From Candidatus Stoquefichus sp. (GTDB lineage Bacteria; Bacillota_I; Bacilli_A; Erysipelotrichales; Coprobacillaceae), in contig JAETUM010000018.1 of assembly GCA_021768625.1 (NCBI GenBank), forward strand, positions 1 through 48,899: 48,899 bases of DNA, read 5' to 3'. Of this stretch, positions 1-9,080 are shown one piece after another. The stretch's first letter is position 1; each line of letters opens with the position of its first letter. Below the pieces are notes generated by a model. That model was given only the letters and a program-made list of their open reading frames with translations. It was not told where the DNA came from and made no database searches. The position numbers and the translations under genes are program-made.

Positions 1-27
1 ATTCATTCTTAATTCAACCTTTCTCAT
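1..27 (-). CDS. 5' end of a minus-strand gene, possibly an IS transposase (partial)
   Basis: Only nine codons are inside the window; they read MRKVELRMN, starting from an ATG whose complement lies at 25-27. A good Shine-Dalgarno (GGGAGG on the minus strand, about 33-39) precedes it, which supports a real start. The opening residues resemble, from memory, the N-terminus of IS1202/ISNCY-group transposases common in Erysipelotrichia. This is a recollection and not a search result. With so little sequence the identity is weak. Confidence 0.35.
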
Positions 28-142
28 AATGACCTCCCATACTAGGTCATTATATATTATATATTTGGGACAAAGTCAATTTGGTTACAATAAGACAATA
101 TCACTTTTGTTTCACAGGAAAGAAAAGTATCTTTTTGAAGTA

Positions 143-171
143 TTGGATATCATGATGTTTTATGTTATAAT
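143..171 (+). promoter_or_regulatory. Sigma-A-type promoter for the uppS operon
   Basis: A TTGGAT -35 box (143-148) is followed after exactly 17 bases by a perfect TATAAT -10 box (166-171). Transcription would start near 178. The uppS ribosome site GAAGGTGAG (183-191) and the ATG at 195 follow directly, giving a very short leader. Confidence 0.7.
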
Positions 172-194
172 AACAAAGATATGAAGGTGAGATT

Positions 195-944
195 ATGTTT
201 TTTAGTAAGAAAAAAAGAAAAATTGATGATCTTGATATGAATAATATTCCTAAACATATTGCTTTTATTATGGATGGTAATGGTAGATGGGCTAAAAAGA
301 GAAAAATGCCTAGAACATATGGACATCATGAAGGAACAAAAACAATTCGTACGCTTGCTTTAGAAGCAAATCGTTTAGGTGTAAAAGCTATGACTGTTTA
401 TGCTTTTTCAACTGAAAATTTTAAACGAGAAGCTAGTGAGGTTGAATATATTTTTAGATTACCTAAAGAATTTTTTAATTTGTATTTAAAGGAATTAATG
501 GAAAATAATGTTCAAATACGTTATATTGGTCACTTGGAAAAGTCGCCCAAAGAAACACAAGAGATTATTAATGAAGCTGTTAAGAAAACAAGTATTAATA
601 ATGGACTTATTTTAACTTTTGCTTTTATATATGGTGGTCGTGATGAAATTGTAGAAACAACAAAAATAATTTGTCAAAAATATAAGAATAATGAAATTTC
701 TTTAGATGATATCACAGAAGATTATTTTGAAAGGCATTTAATGACAGAGGATTTACCACCTGTTGATTTAATGGTGAGAAGTAGTGGAGAATATCGTTTG
801 TCTAATTTTTTACCTTGGCAGTTGGCTTATGCTGAATTTGTTTTTGATGATACATTGTGGCCAGATTTTGATGAAAATGAATTACATAGAGTGATTGCTA
901 TTTATCAAGGAAGAGAAAGAAGATTCGGAGGTGTTAAGAAATGA
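195..944 (+). CDS. uppS: Isoprenyl transferase (undecaprenyl diphosphate synthase)
   Basis: This cis-prenyltransferase condenses eight isopentenyl diphosphates onto farnesyl diphosphate to make the C55 lipid carrier for peptidoglycan and other envelope polymers. The diagnostic block IAFIMDGNGRWAKKR is at residues 22-36, with Asp27 as the catalytic Mg-binding residue. It is followed by FSTENFKRE near 71-79 and by the conserved C-terminal VRSSGEYRLSNFLPWQ and WPDF blocks. The length of 249 residues is normal for the family. It opens an operon with cdsA, overlapping it by four bases, so the two are probably translationally coupled. Confidence 0.97.
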   Translation: MFFSKKKRKIDDLDMNNIPKHIAFIMDGNGRWAKKRKMPRTYGHHEGTKTIRTLALEANRLGVKAMTVYAFSTENFKREASEVEYIFRLPKEFFNLYLKELMENNVQIRYIGHLEKSPKETQEIINEAVKKTSINNGLILTFAFIYGGRDEIVETTKIICQKYKNNEISLDDITEDYFERHLMTEDLPPVDLMVRSSGEYRLSNFLPWQLAYAEFVFDDTLWPDFDENELHRVIAIYQGRERRFGGVKK

Positions 945-1726
945 AACAAAGAATTATAACTGCTATTGTTTTAATTGCTGTTATTTTACCTTGTGTGATT
1001 ATTGGAAATTTACCTTTTAAAATTCTTTTGACCTTGGTAGCAGGAGCAGCTGTTTTTGAAATGCTTTCTATTTGTGAAAGACCAAAAGCAAATATATATT
1101 TATATGGGATTGTAGGTTTTTTTGTACTTTACTCTTTGCTTTTTGTTAAAGAATTATTAATTCCTGTTGAAATCATAGTTATTTATATGATAGTTTTATT
1201 AACTTGTAGTATGATAGATAAAGGCATTAATTTTATGCGCTTATGTTATTATTTTACAGCAGGTGTTTTAATTGCTATGGGATTGCATTTGCTTTACCAA
1301 TTGCGTTTATCTTATGGTTTTGAATATTTACTTATATTAGCTTTAGCAACTTTTGGTACTGATACAGGAGCTTATTTTACAGGAATGAAATTTGGGAAAC
1401 ATAAGTTAAATCCACGTTTATCTCCTAAAAAGACAATCGAAGGATCAATTGGAGGTATTTTATTAGGAACAGTTCTTTCTGTAGCTTATGGTGCATATAT
1501 TCAAATAAACATTCCGTTTTATATATTGATTCTCACTTGTTTTATTTTGACAATAACAAGTCAAATAGGAGATTTGAGTTTTAGTAGTATGAAACGAACT
1601 TTTGAAGTGAAAGATTTTTCTCAGTTATTACCTGGGCATGGAGGTATTTTGGATAGATTTGATTCTATTTTATTCAATGCTATGGTATTTGGGATTTTGC
1701 TTCATTTTATAGCATTGGTGGTGTAG
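941..1726 (+). CDS. cdsA: Phosphatidate cytidylyltransferase (CDP-diglyceride synthase)
   Basis: The enzyme makes CDP-diacylglycerol from phosphatidate and CTP at the membrane, the branch point for phospholipid synthesis. The 261-residue protein is almost entirely hydrophobic helices. It ends with the family signature, here SSMKRTFEVKDFS followed by LLPGHGGILDRFDSI, which contains the K-D and H-G-G-x-x-D-R-x-D residues that bind metal and substrate. The ATG overlaps the end of uppS, and dxr begins three bases after the stop. The order uppS-cdsA-dxr-rseP is typical of Firmicutes. Confidence 0.95.
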   Translation: MKQRIITAIVLIAVILPCVIIGNLPFKILLTLVAGAAVFEMLSICERPKANIYLYGIVGFFVLYSLLFVKELLIPVEIIVIYMIVLLTCSMIDKGINFMRLCYYFTAGVLIAMGLHLLYQLRLSYGFEYLLILALATFGTDTGAYFTGMKFGKHKLNPRLSPKKTIEGSIGGILLGTVLSVAYGAYIQINIPFYILILTCFILTITSQIGDLSFSSMKRTFEVKDFSQLLPGHGGILDRFDSILFNAMVFGILLHFIALVV

Positions 1727-1729
1727 ATT

Positions 1730-2881
1730 ATGAAAAAAATATGTGTATTGGGTGTAACTGGTTCTATTGGAACCCAAACAGTTGATGTTGTTAAAAATCA
1801 TGGTGATGAATTTGAAATAGTTGCTATGAGTGCTGGGCATAATATTCAAGTGTTAGAAGATATTATGACTCAAATAACAGTTCAACATATTTGTGTACAA
1901 GATAAACATGATAAATTGTATTTAGAGGGAAAATATCCTCATATTCATTTTTATGATGGAGTTGATGGATTAATACAAATAGCAACTTTAAAAGACGTTG
2001 ATATTGTTTTGAATGCTATTGTTGGCTTTGCTGGATTATTGCCAACGATGAAAGCTATTCAAGCGCATAAAGATATTGCTTTAGCAAATAAGGAAACATT
2101 AGTTGTTGCTGGGCATTTGATTATTCCATTGATAAAAGAATATCATGTTAATCTATTACCAGTAGATAGTGAACATTCTGCTATTTTTCAATCTTTAAAT
2201 GGAGAACATCATCAAGATATTTCTAAAATTATTTTGACAGCTAGTGGTGGAAGTTTTCGTGATAAAACAAGGGCTGAATTAGAAAACGTAACTATTGAAC
2301 AGGCTTTAAAACATCCAAATTGGAGTATGGGAGCAAAAATCACTATTGATAGTGCAACATTGTTTAATAAAGGTTTAGAAGTTATGGAAGCAAAATGGCT
2401 TTTTGGTGTTGATTATGATAATATTGAGGTTCTTATTCATCCTGAAAGTATTATTCACTCAATGGTTGAGTATCAAGATACATCAGTTATTGCTCAATTA
2501 GGAACACCAGATATGCGTTTGCCAATTCAATATGCATTTACCTATCCAAGACGTTTTCCTTTAATTGGTGGTAAAAAGTTATCTTTGTCAGAAATTGGAA
2601 CTTTACATTTCTATAAACCTGATTTTGAGAGATTTAAAGCTTTAGAATTAGCCTATAAAGCTGGTCGTCTTGGGGGATCAATGCCTTGTGTATTAAATGG
2701 TGCTAATGAACAAGCTAATTCATTATTTTTAAATCAAAAAATTAAATTTTTGGATATTGAGAGATTGGTTGAGGAAGCAATGAATGCCCATGAGTGGATA
2801 GACAATCCATCTTTAGAACAATTAATAGAAATTGATGAGTGGGCTCGTCAATACGTTTTAAATAGAGTAGGAGAAGATTAA
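1730..2881 (+). CDS. dxr: 1-deoxy-D-xylulose 5-phosphate reductoisomerase
   Basis: This NADPH-dependent enzyme converts DXP to 2-C-methyl-D-erythritol 4-phosphate, the committed step of the MEP route to isoprenoids. The N-terminal nucleotide motif GVTGSIGTQ is at residues 8-16. The loops LTASGGSFRDKT, HPNWSMGAKITIDSAT with NKGLEVMEA, and HPESIIHSMVEY carry the metal- and substrate-binding residues. The length of 383 residues is standard. It supplies precursors for uppS two genes upstream, and the following rseP ATG starts one base after the stop. Confidence 0.97.
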   Translation: MKKICVLGVTGSIGTQTVDVVKNHGDEFEIVAMSAGHNIQVLEDIMTQITVQHICVQDKHDKLYLEGKYPHIHFYDGVDGLIQIATLKDVDIVLNAIVGFAGLLPTMKAIQAHKDIALANKETLVVAGHLIIPLIKEYHVNLLPVDSEHSAIFQSLNGEHHQDISKIILTASGGSFRDKTRAELENVTIEQALKHPNWSMGAKITIDSATLFNKGLEVMEAKWLFGVDYDNIEVLIHPESIIHSMVEYQDTSVIAQLGTPDMRLPIQYAFTYPRRFPLIGGKKLSLSEIGTLHFYKPDFERFKALELAYKAGRLGGSMPCVLNGANEQANSLFLNQKIKFLDIERLVEEAMNAHEWIDNPSLEQLIEIDEWARQYVLNRVGED

Positions 2882-3967
2882 ATGCAAAATATTATTAATA
2901 TTATAGTCTTTTTATTGATTTTAGGTTCAATAATTATTATTCATGAATTAGGTCATTTTTTAGCTGCAAAATACTTTGGAGTATATTGTAGTCAATTTTC
3001 AATTGGATTTGGTCCTAAAATATGGTCAAAACAAGGAAAAGAAACAGAATATGAAATAAGAGCATTACCATTTGGTGGATTTGTAGCTATGGCTGGTGAA
3101 GAAGATCAAATGGATAATGAAGAATTAAAGGATGTTCCTGTTGAAAGAACTTTAAAAGGTATTAAGATGTATCAAAAGGTTATTATATTTTTAGCAGGTG
3201 TATTTATGAATTTTGTTTTGGCGATTGTTATTATTTTTGGTGTTAATTTAACATCTGGTCAATTACCTGTAAATGTTGCTCAAATTGGTTCTATTGATGA
3301 AAATTCAGCTGCTGCTAAATATCATTTGGAAGTAGGAGATATTATAGAAAAAATAGAAGTTCAAGAAACAGGTAAATCATATATGATTTCTAATTTTGAA
3401 GACATTAATTTTAATCAAGATTTATTAAATACAAAAAATCAAACAATTACAATGAATATAACTGTAAAAAGAGATAATCAAGAAAAAACAATTCCTGTTA
3501 AAGTTGATTATAATAATGATGAAGGAAGATATATCATTGGTATTACACAAGCAACAAGAAGTATGACACTTGTTGAATCATTTCAATATACATTTGTTTC
3601 ATTTGCGCAAATGAGTGGAGCTATTTTTGTTGCTTTAGGGCAATTGATTACAAAGTTTAGTCAAACAATTGGACAAATGTCTGGACCAGCAGGAATATAT
3701 CAAATTACTGCACAAGTTACGGAAACAGGGCAGATTTCGTATATTTTAAGTTTGTTGGCTATGTTATCTGTTAATATTGGAATATTTAATCTTATGCCTA
3801 TTCCTGGCTTAGATGGTTGTCAAGTTTTATTTGCTATTGTTGAAAAGGTTATTGGTAGGGAACTGCCTCAAAAATTAAAACTTATTTTACAAATGATTGG
3901 TTTAGGACTTGTTATATTATTAATGATTATTGTAACATATCAAGATATATTAAGAATTATGGGATAA
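2882..3967 (+). CDS. rseP: Site-2-type intramembrane zinc metalloprotease
   Basis: This membrane protease (RseP/RasP family) cleaves transmembrane anti-sigma factors, signal peptides and similar substrates. HELGH at residues 21-25 supplies the zinc-binding histidines and catalytic glutamate. The third ligand motif is the C-terminal NLMPIPGLDGCQVLF. Between them is a PDZ-like region beginning around SIDENSAAAKYHLEVGDII. Hydrophobic helices flank both motifs. At 361 residues it is slightly short, consistent with a single PDZ domain as in Gram-positive RasP. It ends the first part of the operon before a small hairpin. Confidence 0.93.
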   Translation: MQNIINIIVFLLILGSIIIIHELGHFLAAKYFGVYCSQFSIGFGPKIWSKQGKETEYEIRALPFGGFVAMAGEEDQMDNEELKDVPVERTLKGIKMYQKVIIFLAGVFMNFVLAIVIIFGVNLTSGQLPVNVAQIGSIDENSAAAKYHLEVGDIIEKIEVQETGKSYMISNFEDINFNQDLLNTKNQTITMNITVKRDNQEKTIPVKVDYNNDEGRYIIGITQATRSMTLVESFQYTFVSFAQMSGAIFVALGQLITKFSQTIGQMSGPAGIYQITAQVTETGQISYILSLLAMLSVNIGIFNLMPIPGLDGCQVLFAIVEKVIGRELPQKLKLILQMIGLGLVILLMIIVTYQDILRIMG

Positions 3968-3989
3968 AGGGATATTATAAGTCCCTTTT
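3966..3989 (+). terminator. Weak intrinsic terminator or attenuator between rseP and polC
   Basis: AAAGGGA (3966-3972) pairs with TCCCTTT (3982-3988) across a nine-base loop and is followed by only a short T run. It overlaps the end of rseP. The weak U-tract suggests partial termination or processing within the operon. Confidence 0.45.
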
Positions 3990-4016
3990 CATTGTTTCAA
4001 ATGGGAGGTAAAGAAT

Positions 4017-7000
4017 ATGAATGAAATGCAAAAATTGTTGAAATTACTTCATTTAGAGAATGAAGTAGAAGAATTAAAGAAGGCAACACTTGATAAAGTT
4101 GTTGTTCATTCTGATAATTCTTTTGTATTTTTTATCAGTTCTTCAAAAATAGTACCTCTACAAGAAATAAGAATACTTTTTTCTGCTAAGAATGAATATC
4201 CTTATGCATGTGATTTTATATTTGATTGGATGTCATCATATACAGCTAATGATGTTTTAGAATATGCCTTGTTTATTTTTGGAGGTTTAAAGAATAGATT
4301 TCCTCAAATTCAATTTATAGAAAAAGAACATTTATTGTTTGAAGATAATACTTTAAAAATAGAAGTTTTAAATGAGATACAATTGGATCAAATGCATCAT
4401 CTTTATAAGATTTTTGATAAATATTTTAACAAATTTGGTATTCAAATTGGTTTCGAAGCATATATTGATCAAAATAATCAAGAATATCTATCTATACAAG
4501 AGGAAATGGAATCTTTAAATGAAGTTCAGATTGATGAAAATATTATTTCTGAACCAGAAAAAAAACAAGAATCGAAACCAAAATTTAAAAGTTATAAAAA
4601 AGAATATTTTGCTCTGAAAATAGATGAAATAGATGAAAATGTCAAAGATGTAATGATTCAAGGCTATGTTTTTAATGAGGAATCTAAGAAGGTAAAAACG
4701 GGTAAAACAATTCAGACATTATCAGTAACTGATTATACAAATAGTATTGTTGTCAAAAGATTTGAAAATAAAGGTGGTAATAGTCTTGAAGAACTCCAAA
4801 AGGTAAAAAAAGGTGGAATGTGGGTTCGTGTAAAAGGAAATGTTGAATATGATACATATGCAAGAGATACTGTCATTAATGCAAGAGAAGTAGAAATAAT
4901 TCCTTCACCTAAAATAAGACAAGATAACGCTGAAAATAAACGTGTTGAATTACACGTTCACTCAAAAATGTCACCAATGGACGGAATTGGTAGTATAAGT
5001 GGTTATATTTCTAGAGCAGCATATTGGGGACATAAGGCTATTGCTGTGACCGACCATGGTAATGTTCAGTCTTTCCCAGAAGCACAGATGGCAAGTATCA
5101 AAAACAAGATAAAAATGATATATGGTGTAGAAATGTATATGATTGATCCTCAATTTACAGTTGTATACAATGAGAAAGATATTTCTTTAAGAGATTTAAC
5201 GTTTGTTTCATTCGACTTAGAGACAACTGGTTTATCTGTAATGGATGATGATATTACAGAGTTTGGAGCTGTTAGATATAAAAATGGACAAGAAGTTGCT
5301 AGATTACAAAGTTTGATTAAGCCTAATAAACGTATATCTGAAAAAATAACACGTTTAACTCATATTTCTAATGATGATGTGAAAGATGCGCCAACAATTC
5401 AAGAATTTTTACCACGTATTTTAGACTTTTTTAAAGATGATGTTATTGTCGCTCATAATGCAACGTTTGATGTGGGATTTCTTAATGAAATTCTTAAACG
5501 TAATGGTTACCAACCTTTAAATAATCCAGCTGTTGATTCATTAGCTTTAGCATGGAAATTATTGCCAGAATTAAAAGGTTTTCGTTTAGGAAATGTTGCA
5601 AGATATTATCGTATTGCTTATGATGGTGATGCTGCACATAGAGCTGATTATGATGCGGATGTTTTAGCTAGTGTTTTTAATATGATGCTTCATGATATGA
5701 TGCAAAAAAAGATGTATAATTTACTTGATATGAATCAGATGGAATGTCAAGATGCTTATAAAATCGTTAGACCTAAACATATGTGTGTTCTTGCTAAAAA
5801 TAAAGAAGGATTAAAAAATATGTTTAAGTTAGTTTCGGAAGCAAATACAACATATTTTGAAAAAACATCACGTATTCCGAGGGATCGTTTAGAATATTAT
5901 CATGAAGGATTATTATTTGGTAGTGGATGTTATAATTCGGAAATCTTTGATTTAGCAATGACAAGAGGTATTGATGAATTAAAACAAGCTATGGAATTTT
6001 ATGATTATATTGAGATTTTACCTTTAGATATTTGCAGATATTTTGTAGAAAGAGGTAGAGTAGACACAGAAGATGATTTAAAACGAATATTAAGAAGAAT
6101 TGTTGATACTGCGAAAGAGATGGGAAAGACAATTGTTGCAACTGGAGATGTTCATTATTTAGATCAAAAAGATAAAATATTTAGAGATGTATTTACGTGT
6201 AATCCAAAGATAGGGTTAGGTGGAGCGTTGCATCCTTTGACAGATCGTAATAATCCTCAAGCATGGACACCAGATGAATATTTAAGAACTACAGAAGAAA
6301 TGTTAAATAGTTTTTCATATTTAACCGATGATGAAAAATATGAATATGTCATTGAAAATACAAATAAAATTGCAGATATGATAGATGGAAGTTTTCATGT
6401 TGTTCATGATAAATTATTTACTCCTCATATTGATAATGCAGATGAAAATTTGAGAAAATTATGTTTTGACAATGCGCATAAACAATATGGAGAAGTTTTA
6501 CCGGAAATTGTTGAAAAACGTTTAACAAAAGAGTTAGATAATATCATTAAACATGGATTTGGTGTGATTTATTATATTGCTCATAAGTTAGTAAAGAAAT
6601 CAAACGAGGCAGGCTATCTTGTTGGTAGTCGTGGATCTGTAGGATCTTCGTTTGTAGCCACTATGGCAAATATTTCTGAAGTTAATCCTTTACCTCCACA
6701 TTATTATTGTCCTCATTGTCAGTATAGTGAATTTTTAGAAGATGGTGAGATTGCAAATGGTTATGATTTACCAGATAAGGTTTGTCCAAAATGTGGAAAA
6801 CCATTAAAAGGTGATGGACATAATATTCCATTTGAAACTTTCTTAGGATTCAATGCTGATAAAGTTCCAGATATTGATTTAAACTTTTCAGGAGATTATC
6901 AACCAACGGCACATGCTTATACAAAAGAAATTTTTGGAGAAAGTCATGTGTATCGTGCAGGAACAATTTCAACAGTTGCTGAAAAAACAGCTTATGGATA

Positions 7001-8330
7001 TGCAAAAGGATATGCAGAATTAATGGGAAAAGAAAATACAATTCGTTCCGCTGAATTGGAACGAATTGCGAAAGGATGTACAGGTGTTAAAAGAACAACT
7101 GGACAACATCCAGGTGGTATAATTGTTATTCCTGAAAGTATGGATGTTTTTGATTTTACACCATATCAATATCCTGCTGATGATTTAACTGCTGATTGGA
7201 AAACAACACATTTTGATTTCCACGCTATTCATGATAATGTTTTAAAGTTTGATATATTAGGACATGTTGATCCTACTGTTATTAGAATGTTGCAAGATTT
7301 GACAGGCGTTAATCCTAAAGATATTCCAACTAATGATAAAAAAGTTATGAGTTTATTTAATTCAACAGAAGCTATGAATATAGATTTAAGCTACTTAAAT
7401 TGTAAGACTGGAGCATTAGGGTTACCAGAGTTTGGTACGAAGTTTGTTAGAGGTATGTTAGAGCAAACTCATCCAAAATCTTTTAGTGACTTGGTTATTA
7501 TTTCTGGATTGTCACATGGGACAGATGTATATTTAGGTAATGCAGAAACGTTGATTTCTTCAGGAACATGTACTTTAAAAGATGTCATTGGATGCCGTGA
7601 TGATATTATGGTTTACTTAATTGAAAAAGGGCTTCCAAATAAAGATGCTTTTGATATTATGGAGTGTGTACGTAAAGGGAAATCGCCAGTTGTCTTCCCA
7701 GAAAAGAAATATGAAGAACTTATGCGTCAACATGATGTGCCAACTTGGTATATTGAATCATGTAAGAAAATTAAATATATGTTCCCTAAGGCACATGCAG
7801 CTGCATATGTGTTGAGTGCCATTCGTGTAGCATGGTGGAAACTTTATTATCCTAGAGAATATTATGCTGTTTATTTTTCAACAAGATGTGATGCATATGA
7901 CATTGAAACACTTATTGCTGGAAAGGAAGCTATTTGGAATAGATATCAACAAATACAAAATGATAAACAAAATGGAGTAAAGATTTCTAATAAAGAAGAA
8001 GCTTTAATTTCTGTTTTTGAAATTGCTATGGAAATGTATGATAGAGGTTATCATTTTAATAATATTTCTTTAGAAAAGTCAGATGCAAGAAACTTTATTG
8101 TTGATCAAGATGATGAATATGGAATATTGCCACCATTTACATCTATAGATGGATTGGGTGGTTCAGTAGGAGATAGTGTTATAGAAGCACGTCAACAAAA
8201 TCTATTTTTATCAAAAGAAGATGTTATTAAACGTACAAAGTTAAATAATACTCAAATAGATGTACTAACAAGATTAGGTGTTTTTTCAAATATGTCTGAA
8301 GAAAATCAATTATCATTATTTGATTTGTAA
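4017..8330 (+). CDS. polC: DNA polymerase III alpha subunit, PolC type
   Basis: This is the main replicative polymerase of low-GC Gram-positives, carrying its own 3'-5' proofreading domain. An N-terminal domain and OB fold come first. The PHP domain starts at HVHSKMSPMDG (about residue 313) and is interrupted by a DEDD exonuclease beginning at FDLETTG (about 399). A zinc-binding pair CPHC/CPKC lies near 898-930. The polymerase core contains PDIDLNFSG (about 951), and helix-hairpin-helix DNA-binding sequence follows near the C-terminus. The length of 1,437 residues is typical. The start is preceded by GGGAGG. Position after rseP matches the usual Firmicute operon, although proS, often found between them, is absent. 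Confidence 0.98.
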   Translation: MNEMQKLLKLLHLENEVEELKKATLDKVVVHSDNSFVFFISSSKIVPLQEIRILFSAKNEYPYACDFIFDWMSSYTANDVLEYALFIFGGLKNRFPQIQFIEKEHLLFEDNTLKIEVLNEIQLDQMHHLYKIFDKYFNKFGIQIGFEAYIDQNNQEYLSIQEEMESLNEVQIDENIISEPEKKQESKPKFKSYKKEYFALKIDEIDENVKDVMIQGYVFNEESKKVKTGKTIQTLSVTDYTNSIVVKRFENKGGNSLEELQKVKKGGMWVRVKGNVEYDTYARDTVINAREVEIIPSPKIRQDNAENKRVELHVHSKMSPMDGIGSISGYISRAAYWGHKAIAVTDHGNVQSFPEAQMASIKNKIKMIYGVEMYMIDPQFTVVYNEKDISLRDLTFVSFDLETTGLSVMDDDITEFGAVRYKNGQEVARLQSLIKPNKRISEKITRLTHISNDDVKDAPTIQEFLPRILDFFKDDVIVAHNATFDVGFLNEILKRNGYQPLNNPAVDSLALAWKLLPELKGFRLGNVARYYRIAYDGDAAHRADYDADVLASVFNMMLHDMMQKKMYNLLDMNQMECQDAYKIVRPKHMCVLAKNKEGLKNMFKLVSEANTTYFEKTSRIPRDRLEYYHEGLLFGSGCYNSEIFDLAMTRGIDELKQAMEFYDYIEILPLDICRYFVERGRVDTEDDLKRILRRIVDTAKEMGKTIVATGDVHYLDQKDKIFRDVFTCNPKIGLGGALHPLTDRNNPQAWTPDEYLRTTEEMLNSFSYLTDDEKYEYVIENTNKIADMIDGSFHVVHDKLFTPHIDNADENLRKLCFDNAHKQYGEVLPEIVEKRLTKELDNIIKHGFGVIYYIAHKLVKKSNEAGYLVGSRGSVGSSFVATMANISEVNPLPPHYYCPHCQYSEFLEDGEIANGYDLPDKVCPKCGKPLKGDGHNIPFETFLGFNADKVPDIDLNFSGDYQPTAHAYTKEIFGESHVYRAGTISTVAEKTAYGYAKGYAELMGKENTIRSAELERIAKGCTGVKRTTGQHPGGIIVIPESMDVFDFTPYQYPADDLTADWKTTHFDFHAIHDNVLKFDILGHVDPTVIRMLQDLTGVNPKDIPTNDKKVMSLFNSTEAMNIDLSYLNCKTGALGLPEFGTKFVRGMLEQTHPKSFSDLVIISGLSHGTDVYLGNAETLISSGTCTLKDVIGCRDDIMVYLIEKGLPNKDAFDIMECVRKGKSPVVFPEKKYEELMRQHDVPTWYIESCKKIKYMFPKAHAAAYVLSAIRVAWWKLYYPREYYAVYFSTRCDAYDIETLIAGKEAIWNRYQQIQNDKQNGVKISNKEEALISVFEIAMEMYDRGYHFNNISLEKSDARNFIVDQDDEYGILPPFTSIDGLGGSVGDSVIEARQQNLFLSKEDVIKRTKLNNTQIDVLTRLGVFSNMSEENQLSLFDL

Positions 8331-8390
8331 ATGAGTATTAAATATGAATGATATAGAGTATCAGTAGAATAAATTTTAAAATATGATATT

Positions 8391-8434
8391 ATATGACAGA
8401 TTGTCTGTGTAAGATTATCTGTCATATTTGTTTT
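8391..8434 (+). terminator. Intrinsic terminator after polC
   Basis: ATATGACAGAT (8391-8401) pairs perfectly with ATCTGTCATAT (8417-8427) and is followed by TTGTTTTTG. The 15-base loop is long, but the position between polC and the xpt remnant fits termination of the polC operon. The region 8331-8481 otherwise shows no gene, and I do not see the conserved purine-riboswitch core that often precedes xpt. Confidence 0.6.
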
Positions 8435-8481
8435 TGATTTATATTCTTCATAAGAAAGAATGATTTTGTGAGGAGATAAGG

Positions 8482-9061
8482 ATGAATTTTTTAGAAGAAA
8501 AATACAAAAAGAGAGTATTGTAAAAAAAGGAAATATTTTAAAGGTTGATAGTTTTTTTTATCATCAAACGGATATTTCTCTTTTTAAACAAATGGGAAAA
8601 GAATGGAAAAACGTTTTTCTGATACAATATCAATAAAATATTGACTATAGAAGCTTATGAGATAGGGATTGCTTATATTGTAGCAGAATACTTTGATATA
8701 GCAGTTGTTTTTGCTAAAAAATCAAAAATTATTAATATTGAAGGAGAAATGTACATAGCCGAAGTTGAACCTTTTACTCATAGGTGTAAAAATCAGGTTA
8801 TTGTTTTAAAAAAATTTTTAAGGTCCAGATGATCATGTTTTAATTATTGATGAATTTTTAGCCAATGGTTGTGCATTACAAAGACTCATTTCAATTGTAT
8901 CTCAAGCAAGTGCTTCTGTAGAGGGAATTTGTATTGCTATAGAAAAAGGTTTCCAATCAGGAGGACGTGTTATAAGAAATCTTGGATATCACTTAGAATC
9001 TCTTGCAATTGTGGAAGGTATGGATGCAAAAACTGGAAAAATTACTTTTAGAAATCAGTAA
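8482..9061 (+). pseudogene. xpt: Decayed xanthine phosphoribosyltransferase gene
   Basis: Concatenating three reading frames gives a near full-length Xpt-like protein of about 190 residues. A first frame reads MNFLEEKYKKRVL then stops. A second gives GNILKVDSFFYHQTDISLF, a third gives ILTIEAYEIGIAYIVAEYF and VVFAKKSKI, and a last one gives the PRPP-binding region [20 protein letters not shown]. At least three frame changes, near 8513, 8610 and 8820, break the gene. The otherwise conserved E-S-S-G-I-A-P segment has become EAYEIGIA. The intact enzyme would salvage xanthine to XMP. The start has a good AGGAG site and the gene sits directly before the permease, the usual xpt-pbuX pairing. Confidence 0.85.
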
Positions 9062-9080
9062 ATGAGAGAGAGTAAAAAAT

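Noticed and set aside
8331-8481. Guanine or xanthine riboswitch upstream of xpt-pbuX
   Set aside because: The conserved three-way-junction core is not visible. Only a simple hairpin at 8391-8427 is present, which reads as the polC terminator.
8641-9051. Two short plus-strand frames between polC and pbuX as separate genes
   Set aside because: One is a fragment of the xpt remnant in its correct local frame and the other is an out-of-frame reading of it. Neither is an independent gene.
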